Shown in pieces: positions 20,797 through 29,397 of a stretch of 64,000 nt of DNA. The translations under genes and the position numbers were made by a program. Each line of letters opens with the position of its first letter. Position 1 is the stretch's first letter. Source of the stretch: Breoghania sp037026715. GTDB taxonomy: Bacteria; Pseudomonadota; Alphaproteobacteria; Rhizobiales; Stappiaceae. The stretch lies in contig NZ_JBANCG010000007.1 in the NCBI RefSeq assembly GCF_037026715.1, forward strand, positions 62,001-126,000. The letters are read 5' to 3'. Under the pieces are notes generated by a model. The model made no database searches. It worked only from the letters and a program-made list of their open reading frames with translations, and was not told where the DNA came from.

Positions 20797-21807
20797 ATGC
20801 TTCGTCTGATCCTAAACAAGATCGGTCTGCTGATCCCGACGTTCATCGGCGTGACCATCATTTCATTTCTGTTCATCCGGCTCCTGCCCGGCGACCCCGT
20901 TCTGCTGCTCGCCGGCGAGCGCGGCATCACCGGGCAACGCTACGCTGATCTCATGCACCAATTCGGCTTCGACCAGCCGCTGTGGCGCCAATATCTCGAC
21001 TATCTCGTCGGGATCCTGCACGGCGACCTCGGCACGTCGATCTCCACCCGCAGGCCGGTGATCAACGAGTTCTTCGCCCTTTTCCCGGCCACGATGGAAC
21101 TGTCGCTGTGCGCCATCGTCTTCGCCGTGGTCGTCGGGCTTCCCGCCGGCGTCATCGCGGCGCTCTATCGGGGCAAGACGCCCGACCACGCGGTAATGAC
21201 CACCGCGCTCGTCGGCTATTCCATGCCGATCTTCTGGTGGGGCCTGCTGCTGATCATCCTGTTTTCAGGCATCCTGGGATGGACCCCGGTTTCGGGGCGG
21301 ATTTCGCTTCTCTACTATTTTCCGAACGTCACCGGCTTCATGCTGATCGACAGCCTGCTGTCGGGTCAGTCGGGCGCCTTTGAGAGCGCCGTCAGCCACC
21401 TGATCCTGCCGACCATCGTGCTCGGCACCATCCCGCTCGCGGTCATCGCGCGCCAGACGCGCTCGGCCATGCTGGAGGTGCTCGACGAGGACTACGTGCG
21501 CACCGCGCGCGCCAAGGGCCTGCCGCCCTTCCGCGTCATCGGCCTGCATGCCCTGCGCAACGCCATGATCCCGGTGATCACCACGATCGGCCTGCAGATC
21601 GGCGTGCTGTTCGCGGGTGCCATCCTCACCGAGACGATCTTCTCCTGGCCGGGCATCGGCAAGTGGATGATCGATTCGATCTTCCGGCGCGACTATCCGG
21701 CCGTTCAGGGCGGGCTGTTGCTGATCGCGATCATCGTCATGCTGGTCAACCTGCTGGTCGACGTGACCTACGGGCTGATCAATCCCAAGATCCGGCACAC
21801 GAGGTAA
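20797..21807 (+). CDS. dppB: Dipeptide ABC transporter permease DppB
   Basis: A 336-residue permease with six membrane segments. The N-terminus LRLILNKIGLLIPTFIGVTI and the EAA loop (RTARAKGLPPFRVIGLHALR) are typical of DppB/OppB, and the protein ends with the usual VDVTYGLINPKIR. It forms the channel with DppC. The 103-bp gap after dppA contains no terminator with a T run, so co-transcription is likely. Confidence 0.96.
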   Translation: MLRLILNKIGLLIPTFIGVTIISFLFIRLLPGDPVLLLAGERGITGQRYADLMHQFGFDQPLWRQYLDYLVGILHGDLGTSISTRRPVINEFFALFPATMELSLCAIVFAVVVGLPAGVIAALYRGKTPDHAVMTTALVGYSMPIFWWGLLLIILFSGILGWTPVSGRISLLYYFPNVTGFMLIDSLLSGQSGAFESAVSHLILPTIVLGTIPLAVIARQTRSAMLEVLDEDYVRTARAKGLPPFRVIGLHALRNAMIPVITTIGLQIGVLFAGAILTETIFSWPGIGKWMIDSIFRRDYPAVQGGLLLIAIIVMLVNLLVDVTYGLINPKIRHTR

Positions 21808-21810
21808 GCC

Positions 21811-22722
21811 ATGTCGGAAACGACCCTCGCCACCTCCGGGCCGACGCGCGCCACGGGCCGCCTCGCGCTGTTCCGGGAGTTCTGGCAGTATTTCGCAACG
21901 AACCGCGGCGCCGTCGCGGGCCTGTTCTTCTTTGTCGCCATCGTCTTCGTCGCGATCTTCGCCAACTTCATCGCCCCGCACTCCGCGACCGACCAGTACC
22001 GCGACGCGCTGCTCGTCCCCCCGGCATGGACGGCGGGCGGCGACGCGCGTTTCCTGCTCGGCACCGACGCGGTCGGCCGCGACATCCTCTCGCGTCTGAT
22101 CTACGGCTCGCGCTATTCGCTGTTCATCGGCTGTGTGGTGGTCTCCATCGCCCTTGTCGTCGGCATCTGCCTGGGGCTTCTGGCCGGCGCCATGCGTGGC
22201 TGGGTGGACACCGTGATCATGCGGATCATGGACATCATCCTGTCCTTCCCGAGCCTGTTGCTCGCGCTGGTGCTGGTCGCCATCCTGGGCCCCTCGCTGA
22301 CAAATGCGATGATCGCCATCGCCATCGTGCAGCAGCCGCATTACGTCCGCCTGACCCGCGCCGCGGTGATGAGCGAGATGTCGCGCGACTACGTCATGGC
22401 CGCGCGCGTGGCCGGCGTGAAGGGCCTGCGTCTGATGCTGAAGACGGTGCTGCCCAACTGCATGGCCCCGCTGATCGTCCAGGCCGCGCTTTCCTTCTCC
22501 ACCGCGATCCTCGATGCCGCCGCGCTGGGCTTTCTGGGTGTCGGCGCGCAACCGCCCACGCCGGAATGGGGCACCATGCTGGCCGAGGCCCGCGAATTCA
22601 TCCTGCGCGCCTGGTGGGTGGTGACCTTCCCGGGCATCGCCATCCTGCTCACCGTGCTCGCCATCAACCTTTTCGGTGACGGCCTGCGCGATGCGCTCGA
22701 TCCCAAGCTGAAGAGGTCGTGA
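21811..22722 (+). CDS. dppC: Dipeptide ABC transporter permease DppC
   Basis: A 303-residue permease, partner of DppB. After an N-terminal membrane segment comes LLGTDAVGRDILSRLIYGSR, the hallmark of DppC/OppC, and the EAA loop AARVAGVKGLRLMLKTVLPN. The start follows the dppB stop by 3 nt and the end is 2 nt from dppD, so translation is probably coupled. Confidence 0.96.
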   Translation: MSETTLATSGPTRATGRLALFREFWQYFATNRGAVAGLFFFVAIVFVAIFANFIAPHSATDQYRDALLVPPAWTAGGDARFLLGTDAVGRDILSRLIYGSRYSLFIGCVVVSIALVVGICLGLLAGAMRGWVDTVIMRIMDIILSFPSLLLALVLVAILGPSLTNAMIAIAIVQQPHYVRLTRAAVMSEMSRDYVMAARVAGVKGLRLMLKTVLPNCMAPLIVQAALSFSTAILDAAALGFLGVGAQPPTPEWGTMLAEAREFILRAWWVVTFPGIAILLTVLAINLFGDGLRDALDPKLKRS

Positions 22723-22724
22723 CC

Positions 22725-23708
22725 ATGTCCCTCCTCGAATTCTCCAATCTCTCCGTCGAGTTCGAGACGCTGAACGGCGGCTTCCGCGCCGTCGACAACG
22801 TCTCGCTCACCGTCGATCCGGGCGAGGTCGTCGCCATCGTCGGCGAATCGGGGTCCGGCAAGTCCGTCTCCATGCTGGCGGTGATGGGCCTGCTGCCGTG
22901 GACCGCGAAGGTCACCGCCGACCGGCTGACCTTCCAGGGCCGCGACATGCTGACGATGAAGCCGCGCGACAAGCGCTCGATCATCGGCCGCGACATCTCG
23001 ATGATCTTCCAGGAGCCGACGACGAGCCTCAATCCGTGCTTCACGGTCGGCTTCCAGATCATCGAGACGCTTAAAAAACACACGGACCTGTCGCGCGCGG
23101 AACGCAAGAACCGGGCGATCGAGCTGTTGCGGCTCGTTGGCATTCCGGCACCGGAGCGCCGGGTGACCGCGTTCCCGCACCAGCTTTCCGGCGGCATGAA
23201 TCAGCGCGTGATGATCGCCATGGCGATCGCCTGCAATCCCAAGCTGCTGATCGCCGACGAGCCGACCACCGCGCTCGACGTCACCATCCAGGCCCAGATC
23301 CTCGAACTCCTCATCAAGATCAAGGAGGAGAACGACATGGGGCTGGTGCTGATCACGCACGACATGGGCGTCGTGGCGGAGACCGCCGACCGGGTCGTCG
23401 TGCAATATGCCGGCCAGCAGGTCGAGCAGCAGGACGTCAGGGGCCTGTTCCGCAATCCGCACCACCCCTACACCGCCGCGCTTCTGGCGGCCCTGCCGGA
23501 GCGCGCCACCGGCGACCAGCTGCCGTCGATCCCGGGCGTGGTGCCGGGCCAGTTCGATCGGCCCGCCGGCTGCCTGTTCTCGCCGCGCTGTTCGTTCGTC
23601 TTCGACCGGTGCCGGACCCAGAAGCCGGAGCAGGCCGGCAAGGAGCTCGGCTGCGCGCTGTGCCATACGCCGCTCATTGACGGCAAGCCGCAGAGCGAGG
23701 CCGCATGA
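22725..23708 (+). CDS. dppD: Dipeptide ABC transporter ATP-binding protein DppD
   Basis: A 327-residue ATPase. Walker A is GESGSGKSVS, the ABC signature is LSGGMNQRVMIA and Walker B is LLIADEPTTALD. The C-terminal oligopeptide/dipeptide extension with four cysteines (GCLFSPRCSFVFDRC) is present. ATG 22725 is preferred over the GTG at 22719 because AAGAGG stands 8 nt before it. It overlaps dppF by 4 nt. Confidence 0.96.
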   Translation: MSLLEFSNLSVEFETLNGGFRAVDNVSLTVDPGEVVAIVGESGSGKSVSMLAVMGLLPWTAKVTADRLTFQGRDMLTMKPRDKRSIIGRDISMIFQEPTTSLNPCFTVGFQIIETLKKHTDLSRAERKNRAIELLRLVGIPAPERRVTAFPHQLSGGMNQRVMIAMAIACNPKLLIADEPTTALDVTIQAQILELLIKIKEENDMGLVLITHDMGVVAETADRVVVQYAGQQVEQQDVRGLFRNPHHPYTAALLAALPERATGDQLPSIPGVVPGQFDRPAGCLFSPRCSFVFDRCRTQKPEQAGKELGCALCHTPLIDGKPQSEAA

Positions 23709-24739
23709 TGGCAAAGACCGAGATGACCAGCGATCACACGACCGACCGGAAGGCCGGCGAGACGGTTCTCGTCGCCGATGGGATCACGCGCCACTACGAG
23801 ATTCCGCAGGGCGCCTTCGGCAAGCCGCGCATCCTGAAGGCAGTGGACGGGGCGAGCTTCGAGCTGCAGCGCGGCAAGACGCTGGCGGTGGTGGGCGAAT
23901 CGGGCTGCGGCAAGTCAACGCTTGCGCGCGTCGTGACCATGATCGAGCCCGCCTCGGGCGGCTCGCTCAGGATCGGCAAGACCGACGTCGTCAACGCCTC
24001 GCGCTCCCAGCTCGCGGCTCTTCGCTCCAAGGTCCAGATCGTCTTCCAGAACCCCTACGGCTCGCTCAACCCGCGCCAGAAGATCGGCTCCGCGCTTGAG
24101 GAGCCGCTGCTGGTCAACACCAGCTTGTCGAAGAAGCAGCGCGAGGAAAAGGCCCGGGCGATGATGGCCGAGGTCGGGCTCCGGCCGGAGCATTACGACC
24201 GCTATCCGCACATGTTTTCCGGCGGCCAGCGCCAGCGCATCGCCATTGCCCGCGCCCTGATGCTGGACCCCTCGATCCTGGTCCTCGACGAGCCGACATC
24301 GGCGCTCGACGTCTCGATTCAGGCGCAGGTGCTGAACCTGCTGCGCGATATCCAGAAGCGCTACAATCTCGCTTACCTGTTCATTTCCCACGACCTTTCG
24401 GTGGTGCGCTACATCGCCGACGAGGTGATGGTGATGTATCTCGGCCATCCGGTGGAACAGGGTTCGCGCGATGCGATCTTCGAAAGCCCGCAGCACCCCT
24501 ACACCCAGGCGCTGTTGTCGGCGACGCCGGTTGCGGACCCGGAAGGAAAGCGCGAGCGCATCGTGCTGACCGGCGAGCTTCCCTCGCCGATCGCGCCGCC
24601 GCCGGGCTGCACCTTCCATCCGCGCTGCCCGAAGGCGGCGGAGGTCTGCATGCGGCTCGCCCCGCCGCTCCAGCGCGTGTCCGGCACCGCCAGCTGGTGC
24701 CACCGGCCCTGGGAAGACGAGGCGGAATCGGCGGCCTGA
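23705..24739 (+). CDS. dppF: Dipeptide ABC transporter ATP-binding protein DppF
   Basis: A 344-residue ATPase, partner of DppD. It has Walker A GESGCGKSTLAR, signature FSGGQRQRIAIARAL, Walker B LVLDEPTSALD and the cysteine-containing tail GCTFHPRCPKAAEVC. Last gene of the operon. Two consecutive ATG codons start the frame; the first overlaps the dppD stop. Confidence 0.96.
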   Translation: MMAKTEMTSDHTTDRKAGETVLVADGITRHYEIPQGAFGKPRILKAVDGASFELQRGKTLAVVGESGCGKSTLARVVTMIEPASGGSLRIGKTDVVNASRSQLAALRSKVQIVFQNPYGSLNPRQKIGSALEEPLLVNTSLSKKQREEKARAMMAEVGLRPEHYDRYPHMFSGGQRQRIAIARALMLDPSILVLDEPTSALDVSIQAQVLNLLRDIQKRYNLAYLFISHDLSVVRYIADEVMVMYLGHPVEQGSRDAIFESPQHPYTQALLSATPVADPEGKRERIVLTGELPSPIAPPPGCTFHPRCPKAAEVCMRLAPPLQRVSGTASWCHRPWEDEAESAA

Positions 24740-24747
24740 GGGCCGTT

Positions 24748-24816
24748 TCGAATCGTATTAATATTTCCGTCGAATTTCGTCGAATTTGCCTCGTCGATGG
24801 TTCGAATTTGTCGAAT
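24748..24816. repeat. Cluster of five TCGAAT motifs after dppF
   Basis: TCGAAT occurs at 24748, 24770, 24780, 24802 and 24811, four of them as TCGAATTT or TCGAATCT, in an AT-rich stretch directly after the dpp operon. This is far more than expected by chance for this base composition. The rest of the gap 24740-25247 is mostly GC-rich with no ORF I trust, plus TACGTA repeated twice near 25151-25166, upstream of the chemoreceptor gene. Confidence 0.45.
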
Positions 24817-25247
24817 CTGCAAAAGCGATGCGAGATCCGTCTCGCATCGCTCCGGCCGTCCGGCGAGCCGCGCCCTCTCCCCTTCGTCGGCCTCTGTTAT
24901 CCCCGCCGCGCCGGCGCCCTTAATCCCCGCCTCACCCGCCATTCTATCCCCGGAGCCGTCTGCATCGCGAACCGCGTGCCGGCGGCGACCGCGTGCGCCT
25001 TCGTTCAGGCAGGCGATTTACGCGGTTGCCGCGAAAGCGAGGGCCTCGTGAAACAACTCGTTAAAACCTTTGACGTAGAGAAATTACAACCGGGGGTAAC
25101 AGAAACGCTCCAGCTCCCGCGCCTTCCGCAAAACCACTGACACACACATATACGTAAAATTACGTAGTGTACTCCGGACAACCTGCATGCGTGCCGACGG
25201 ATCGTGAATCGTCGCGCGTTGACTGCGCCGCTCGGGATAACTCAAAA

Positions 25248-26927
25248 ATGCGCCTGACTTTGAAAGTTGCACTCCTTGGCATCGTCGGAACCCTGCTCCT
25301 GCTGATGGCGGGACAGGGCTGGATTGCCCTCAGCAACCTCGCCGTGATCAACGGAAACGTCGAGAACGAGGCGACCAACTGGGTCCCGAGCATCGATGTG
25401 GTGAACAAGATCAACACCAACACCTCCGATCTGCGTCTCGCCGAGGCCGCCCATATCATGTCGACCTCCGACGCGGAGATGACCCGGGCGGAAAAGGATT
25501 TCGCCGAGGTCCAGAAGATCTTCACGGATAACCGCGCCAAATACGAAAAGCTGATTTCCTCCGACAAGGAGAGACAGCAATACGAATTGTTCGCCAAGAC
25601 GTTTTCCGAGTACATGAATGAGCACAAGACGCTCATCGGGCTTTCTCGCGAAAACAAGAACACCGAAGCCTCGGCCCTTTTCAAGGGACGCATGCGCGAA
25701 CTTTATGACGAATTCTCCCAGCAGCTGGAAGAGACTGTCGCACTCAACAACCAGGGTGCCGAGACCGACTACCTTTCCGCGATTGCCTCCTATTCGTCCG
25801 CCCGCGGGATGACGCTCGGCTCGATCATCTTCGGTCTGCTGATCGGCGCCGGCGCCATGGTCTTCACCATTTTCGGCGTCACCCGGCCGATCGAGGGCAT
25901 CACCCATGCCATGCGGGAGATCAGCGGCGGCGCGCTTGCGACCGACATTCCCTATGTCGGCAAGCAGAACGAGATCGGTGCGATGGCGACCGCGCTCGGC
26001 GTCTTCCGCGACAGCCTTGCGGAGACGGAACGTCTCCGTGCCGAGCAAGCGGAGAGCGAGAAGCGCGCCGCCGAACAGCGCAAGCGCGAGATGAACCAGC
26101 TGGCCGACGAGTTCCAGAACGCGGTCGGCGGCATCGTCGACGGCGTCTCCTCCGCCGCCGGCGAGCTGGAGACCGCGGCGGAAACGCTGACGGAGAACGC
26201 CGACACGACGCAGCAGCTCGCCGGCGCCGTGGCCGCGGCCTCCGAGCAGGCTTCCGCCAATGTGCAGTCGGTGGCCGGCGCGACCGAGGAGATGACCGCG
26301 TCTGCCCAGGAGATCGGCCGTCAGGTGCAGGAATCGAACCGGATCGCCAAGGAGGCCGTGAGCCAGGCGGTGCAGACCGACGAGCGCATCACCGAGCTGC
26401 TGCATGCCGCCGGCCGCATCGGCGACGTGGTGCGGCTGATCACCGACATCGCCGGACAGACCAACCTGCTGGCGCTCAACGCCACCATCGAGGCGGCGCG
26501 CGCCGGCGAGGCAGGCAAGGGCTTTGCCGTCGTCGCCTCCGAGGTCAAGCAGCTGGCCGAGCAGACCGCACGGGCCACCGAGGAGATCGAAGCCCAGATC
26601 GCCGGCATGCAGACGGCGACGAACCACTCCGCCACGGCCATCAAGACGATCGGCGAGACGATCTCGCGCATCGCGGAAATCTCCACCACCATCGCCTCTG
26701 CGGTGGAGGAACAGGGCACCGCCATGCAGGAAATCGCCCGCAACATCCACGAGGCCTCCAGCGGCACGCAGCAGGTGGCCGCCAACATCACCGACGTCAA
26801 TCGCGGCGCCTCGGAGACCGGATCGACCTCGAGCCACGTGCTCTTCTCCGCCCAGTCGCTGACCAAGCAGAGCACCACGCTGCGCACCGAGGTCGACCGT
26901 TTCCTGTCGACGGTGCGCGCCGCCTGA
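25248..26927 (+). CDS. Methyl-accepting chemotaxis protein
   Basis: A 559-residue transmembrane chemoreceptor. Segment 1 is LTLKVALLGIVGTLLLLMAGQGWIAL up to about residue 27; then a helical periplasmic four-helix-bundle sensor of about 160 residues; segment 2 near 188-212 (GSIIFGLLIGAGAMVFTIFG); a HAMP domain starting TRPIEGITHAMREISGG; and a signalling domain whose hairpin tip is AGQTNLLALNATIEAARAGE near residue 400. Methylation helices flank it. No C-terminal CheR-docking pentapeptide is seen. The ligand is unknown. Start at 25248 because the longer frame adds a stretch before the membrane segment. A strong terminator follows. Confidence 0.93.
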   Translation: MRLTLKVALLGIVGTLLLLMAGQGWIALSNLAVINGNVENEATNWVPSIDVVNKINTNTSDLRLAEAAHIMSTSDAEMTRAEKDFAEVQKIFTDNRAKYEKLISSDKERQQYELFAKTFSEYMNEHKTLIGLSRENKNTEASALFKGRMRELYDEFSQQLEETVALNNQGAETDYLSAIASYSSARGMTLGSIIFGLLIGAGAMVFTIFGVTRPIEGITHAMREISGGALATDIPYVGKQNEIGAMATALGVFRDSLAETERLRAEQAESEKRAAEQRKREMNQLADEFQNAVGGIVDGVSSAAGELETAAETLTENADTTQQLAGAVAAASEQASANVQSVAGATEEMTASAQEIGRQVQESNRIAKEAVSQAVQTDERITELLHAAGRIGDVVRLITDIAGQTNLLALNATIEAARAGEAGKGFAVVASEVKQLAEQTARATEEIEAQIAGMQTATNHSATAIKTIGETISRIAEISTTIASAVEEQGTAMQEIARNIHEASSGTQQVAANITDVNRGASETGSTSSHVLFSAQSLTKQSTTLRTEVDRFLSTVRAA

Positions 26928-26953
26928 TCCGGACGCAACCGCAGAAAACGAGG

Positions 26954-26990
26954 AACGGCCGCCCTTTCCGAAGGGCGGCCGTTTTCTTTT
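26954..26990 (+). terminator. Rho-independent terminator of the chemoreceptor gene
   Basis: A perfect 13-bp GC-rich stem (AACGGCCGCCCTT with its complement), a TCCG loop and the tail TTTTCTTTT, starting 27 nt after the stop codon. Confidence 0.93.
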
Positions 26991-27064
26991 GGCCACCCGC
27001 TTCAACGCCTCCGAAAACCTCCTTCGAACGCCGTCTGCTCCCCTTACGTTTGCCATTGCGCATA

Positions 27065-27085
27065 ATTGTTACATGGAATAACAAT
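27065..27085. promoter_or_regulatory. 21-bp dyad, probable operator of the feruloyl-CoA synthase-like gene
   Basis: ATTGTTA and TAACAAT are perfect inverted 7-bp arms around a 7-nt centre. The dyad overlaps a possible promoter (TTGCGC at 27056, 17 nt, TAACAA at 27079) and is 65 bp before the start of the acyl-CoA synthetase gene. MarR-type repressors of phenylpropanoid genes use dyads of this size, but no such regulator is adjacent. Confidence 0.5.
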
Positions 27086-27149
27086 ATTGCCGAGGCGGAC
27101 GGGAGGAAACGGATCCGCTGACATATGGACGCCAAGCAGGGAGGGCGAC

Positions 27150-29039
27150 GTGTCCAGGGCACTTCAGGCCATTGCCGAGCCGGATTTCCGGCTTGAGGAT
27201 TATCGCGACGTCGATCTCGCGGAGCTGTCCGTCACCGTGGAGGAGCGCGGCGACGGAACCATCTACGTCCACCCCAGGGGCGAAATCGGCCCCTATCCGG
27301 CAAAGCTCACCGAGCGGCTCGACCATTGGGCGAAAGCCGCCCCCGAGCGCACCTTCATCGCCATGCGCGACCCGGAGGCCGGCGGCGCGTGGCGCGAGGT
27401 CTCCTATGCCGAGACCCGCCGGGTGGTGCGACGGATCGCGCAAGGGCTGATCGACCGCGGGCTTTCCGCCGAACGCCCGGTGGCGATCCTTTCGGGCAAC
27501 GACATCGAGCACGCGCTGCTGGGCCTTGCCTGCCTTTATGCCGGCATCCCCTATGCGCCGATATCGCCCGCCTATTCGATCCTGTCCACCGATCACGCCA
27601 AGCTGCGCCACATCATCAACCTGCTGACGCCGGGCCTCGTCTTTGCCGCCGACGGCACGGCGTTCACCCGGGCGATCGACGCGGTGGTGCCGCCGGACGC
27701 GGAGGTGGTGGTGACGCGCAACCAGCACCCCAACCGGGCCATGACGCTGTTCTCCGAGCTGCTGGAGCACGAGGAGAGCGCGGCGGTGGACACGGCGCAC
27801 GCGGCGGTCGGGCTCGACACAATCGCCAAATTCCTGTTCACCTCCGGCTCGACGGGCCTGCCCAAGGGCGTCATCAACACCCAGCGCATGCTCACCTCCA
27901 ACCAGGTGATGCTGAACACCGTCCTGGCCTTCCTGAAGGAGGAGCCGCCGGTCATCGTCGACTGGCTGCCGTGGAACCACACCTTCGGCGGCAACCACAA
28001 TGTGGGGCTGGTGCTCTTCAACGGCGGCACGCTCTATATCGACGAGGGCAAACCGATGCCGGGCGGCATCGAGGAAACGGTCAGGAACCTGCGCGAAATC
28101 TCGCCGACAGTCTATTTCAACGTGCCCAAGGGCTACGAGGCGCTGGTTCCCTACCTGAAGGACGAGCCGCAACTGAGGGCGAAGTTCTTCGCCCGCCTGA
28201 GGCTCAATTTCTTCGCCGGCGCCGGCCTTTCGGAGCCGGTCTGGAACGCGCTCGACGAGATCGCGGTGGCCGAGACGGGCAAGAAGATCATCATGCTGAC
28301 GGGGCTGGGCGCCACCGAGAGCGCACCGTTTGCGCTGTCCTGCGCGCCGGAGACGACCGCTTCGGGCCATGTCGGCGTGCCGGTGCCGGGGCTGGAACTG
28401 AAGCTCGCCCCCGTCGACGGCAAGCTGGAGGCACGTCTCAAGGGGCCCAACATCACGCCCGGCTACTGGCGTGACACGGTCAACACCACCAAAGCCTTCG
28501 ACGAGGAGGGCTATTACAGGCTGGGCGATGCTCTGAAGTTCATCGACCGTGCGCGGCCCGACATGGGCTTCCTGTTCGACGGTCGGGTGGCGGAGGACTT
28601 CAAGCTGGCGACCGGCACGTGGGTCAGCGTCGGGCCGCTCAGGGCGAGCTTCCTCAATCACTTCTCGCCCTACGCCCGCGACGTCGTCATCGCCGGGCTC
28701 AACCGCGACGACGTGACGGCGATGATGTTTCCCGATCTCGACGCCTGCCGGCGCCTGGCATCGGGGCTCGGACGCGACGCGGACGCCACCGACATCCTGC
28801 GCCATCCCGCACTTCGCGCCGAATTCGCGTTCCTGCTGAACGCCATGGCGCGCGAGGCGACGGGTTCATCGACCCGCATCCGCCGGCTGATGGTCCTGGA
28901 GGAGCCGCCGTCGATCGACGCGGGCGAGGTGACCGACAAGGGCTCGATCAACCAGCGCGCGGTGCTGGCACGCCGTGAGGCGGCTGTGGAGGCGCTTTAC
29001 GAGGAGCCCTGCCCGGCCCATGTGATCGAGATCGGGTGA
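27150..29039 (+). CDS. Acyl-CoA synthetase, feruloyl-CoA synthase type
   Basis: A 629-residue AMP-forming ligase. The phosphate-binding loop is FLFTSGSTGLPKGVIN, and ADWLPWNHTFGGNHN-like and GLGATESAP segments match the feruloyl-CoA synthase branch rather than general fatty acyl ligases. The reaction would be ATP-dependent CoA activation of a hydroxycinnamate or another carboxylic acid. No feruloyl-CoA hydratase/lyase (ech) or vanillin dehydrogenase is nearby; a thiolase follows in the same direction, so a beta-oxidative route or another substrate is possible. Start: GTG 27150 after GGGAGGG; ATG 27125 is in another frame. Confidence 0.85.
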   Translation: MSRALQAIAEPDFRLEDYRDVDLAELSVTVEERGDGTIYVHPRGEIGPYPAKLTERLDHWAKAAPERTFIAMRDPEAGGAWREVSYAETRRVVRRIAQGLIDRGLSAERPVAILSGNDIEHALLGLACLYAGIPYAPISPAYSILSTDHAKLRHIINLLTPGLVFAADGTAFTRAIDAVVPPDAEVVVTRNQHPNRAMTLFSELLEHEESAAVDTAHAAVGLDTIAKFLFTSGSTGLPKGVINTQRMLTSNQVMLNTVLAFLKEEPPVIVDWLPWNHTFGGNHNVGLVLFNGGTLYIDEGKPMPGGIEETVRNLREISPTVYFNVPKGYEALVPYLKDEPQLRAKFFARLRLNFFAGAGLSEPVWNALDEIAVAETGKKIIMLTGLGATESAPFALSCAPETTASGHVGVPVPGLELKLAPVDGKLEARLKGPNITPGYWRDTVNTTKAFDEEGYYRLGDALKFIDRARPDMGFLFDGRVAEDFKLATGTWVSVGPLRASFLNHFSPYARDVVIAGLNRDDVTAMMFPDLDACRRLASGLGRDADATDILRHPALRAEFAFLLNAMAREATGSSTRIRRLMVLEEPPSIDAGEVTDKGSINQRAVLARREAAVEALYEEPCPAHVIEIG

Positions 29040-29120
29040 CGGGAGGCGTTTAGGGGGAAGGGAAGGCAATCCGTTTTGGAAGGGGCTGATTTCTTTCTGA
29101 AGGATGACCCCATCTGTTTC

Positions 29121-29280
29121 TTTAAGGGAGACCCCCACCCCTAACCCCTCCCCTCAAGGGGGAGGGGAATAAAATCGTGCCTGCAACGGTTGGTCAGGAG
29201 AGCACCTGACCGGCCAAGTTCGTGGAGCGTGTCCCCCTCCCCCTTGAGGGGAGGGGTTAGGGGTGGGGGTCTCCCTTCAA
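29121..29280. repeat. Intergenic palindromic repeat, family D copy 1
   Basis: The left arm reads TTTAAGGGAGACCCCCACCC and on through CCCCTCAAGGGGGAGG; the right arm is its inverse and ends in CTCCCTTCAA. A 60-nt spacer contains GCACCTGAC and similar words also found in copy 2 (30727-30886). It lies between the acyl-CoA synthetase and the thiolase gene and could weaken read-through. The full gap 29040-29397 has nothing else. Confidence 0.9.
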
Positions 29281-29397
29281 ATAGGACGGCATCCTTCGCA
29301 AAAAGACGGGCGGCTCCCCCACTCGGGAATCCCTCCCGCAGTCCGATGAATACCGAATACGCGGCCATGGCCGCACATGACGCTCAAGGAGATACCC

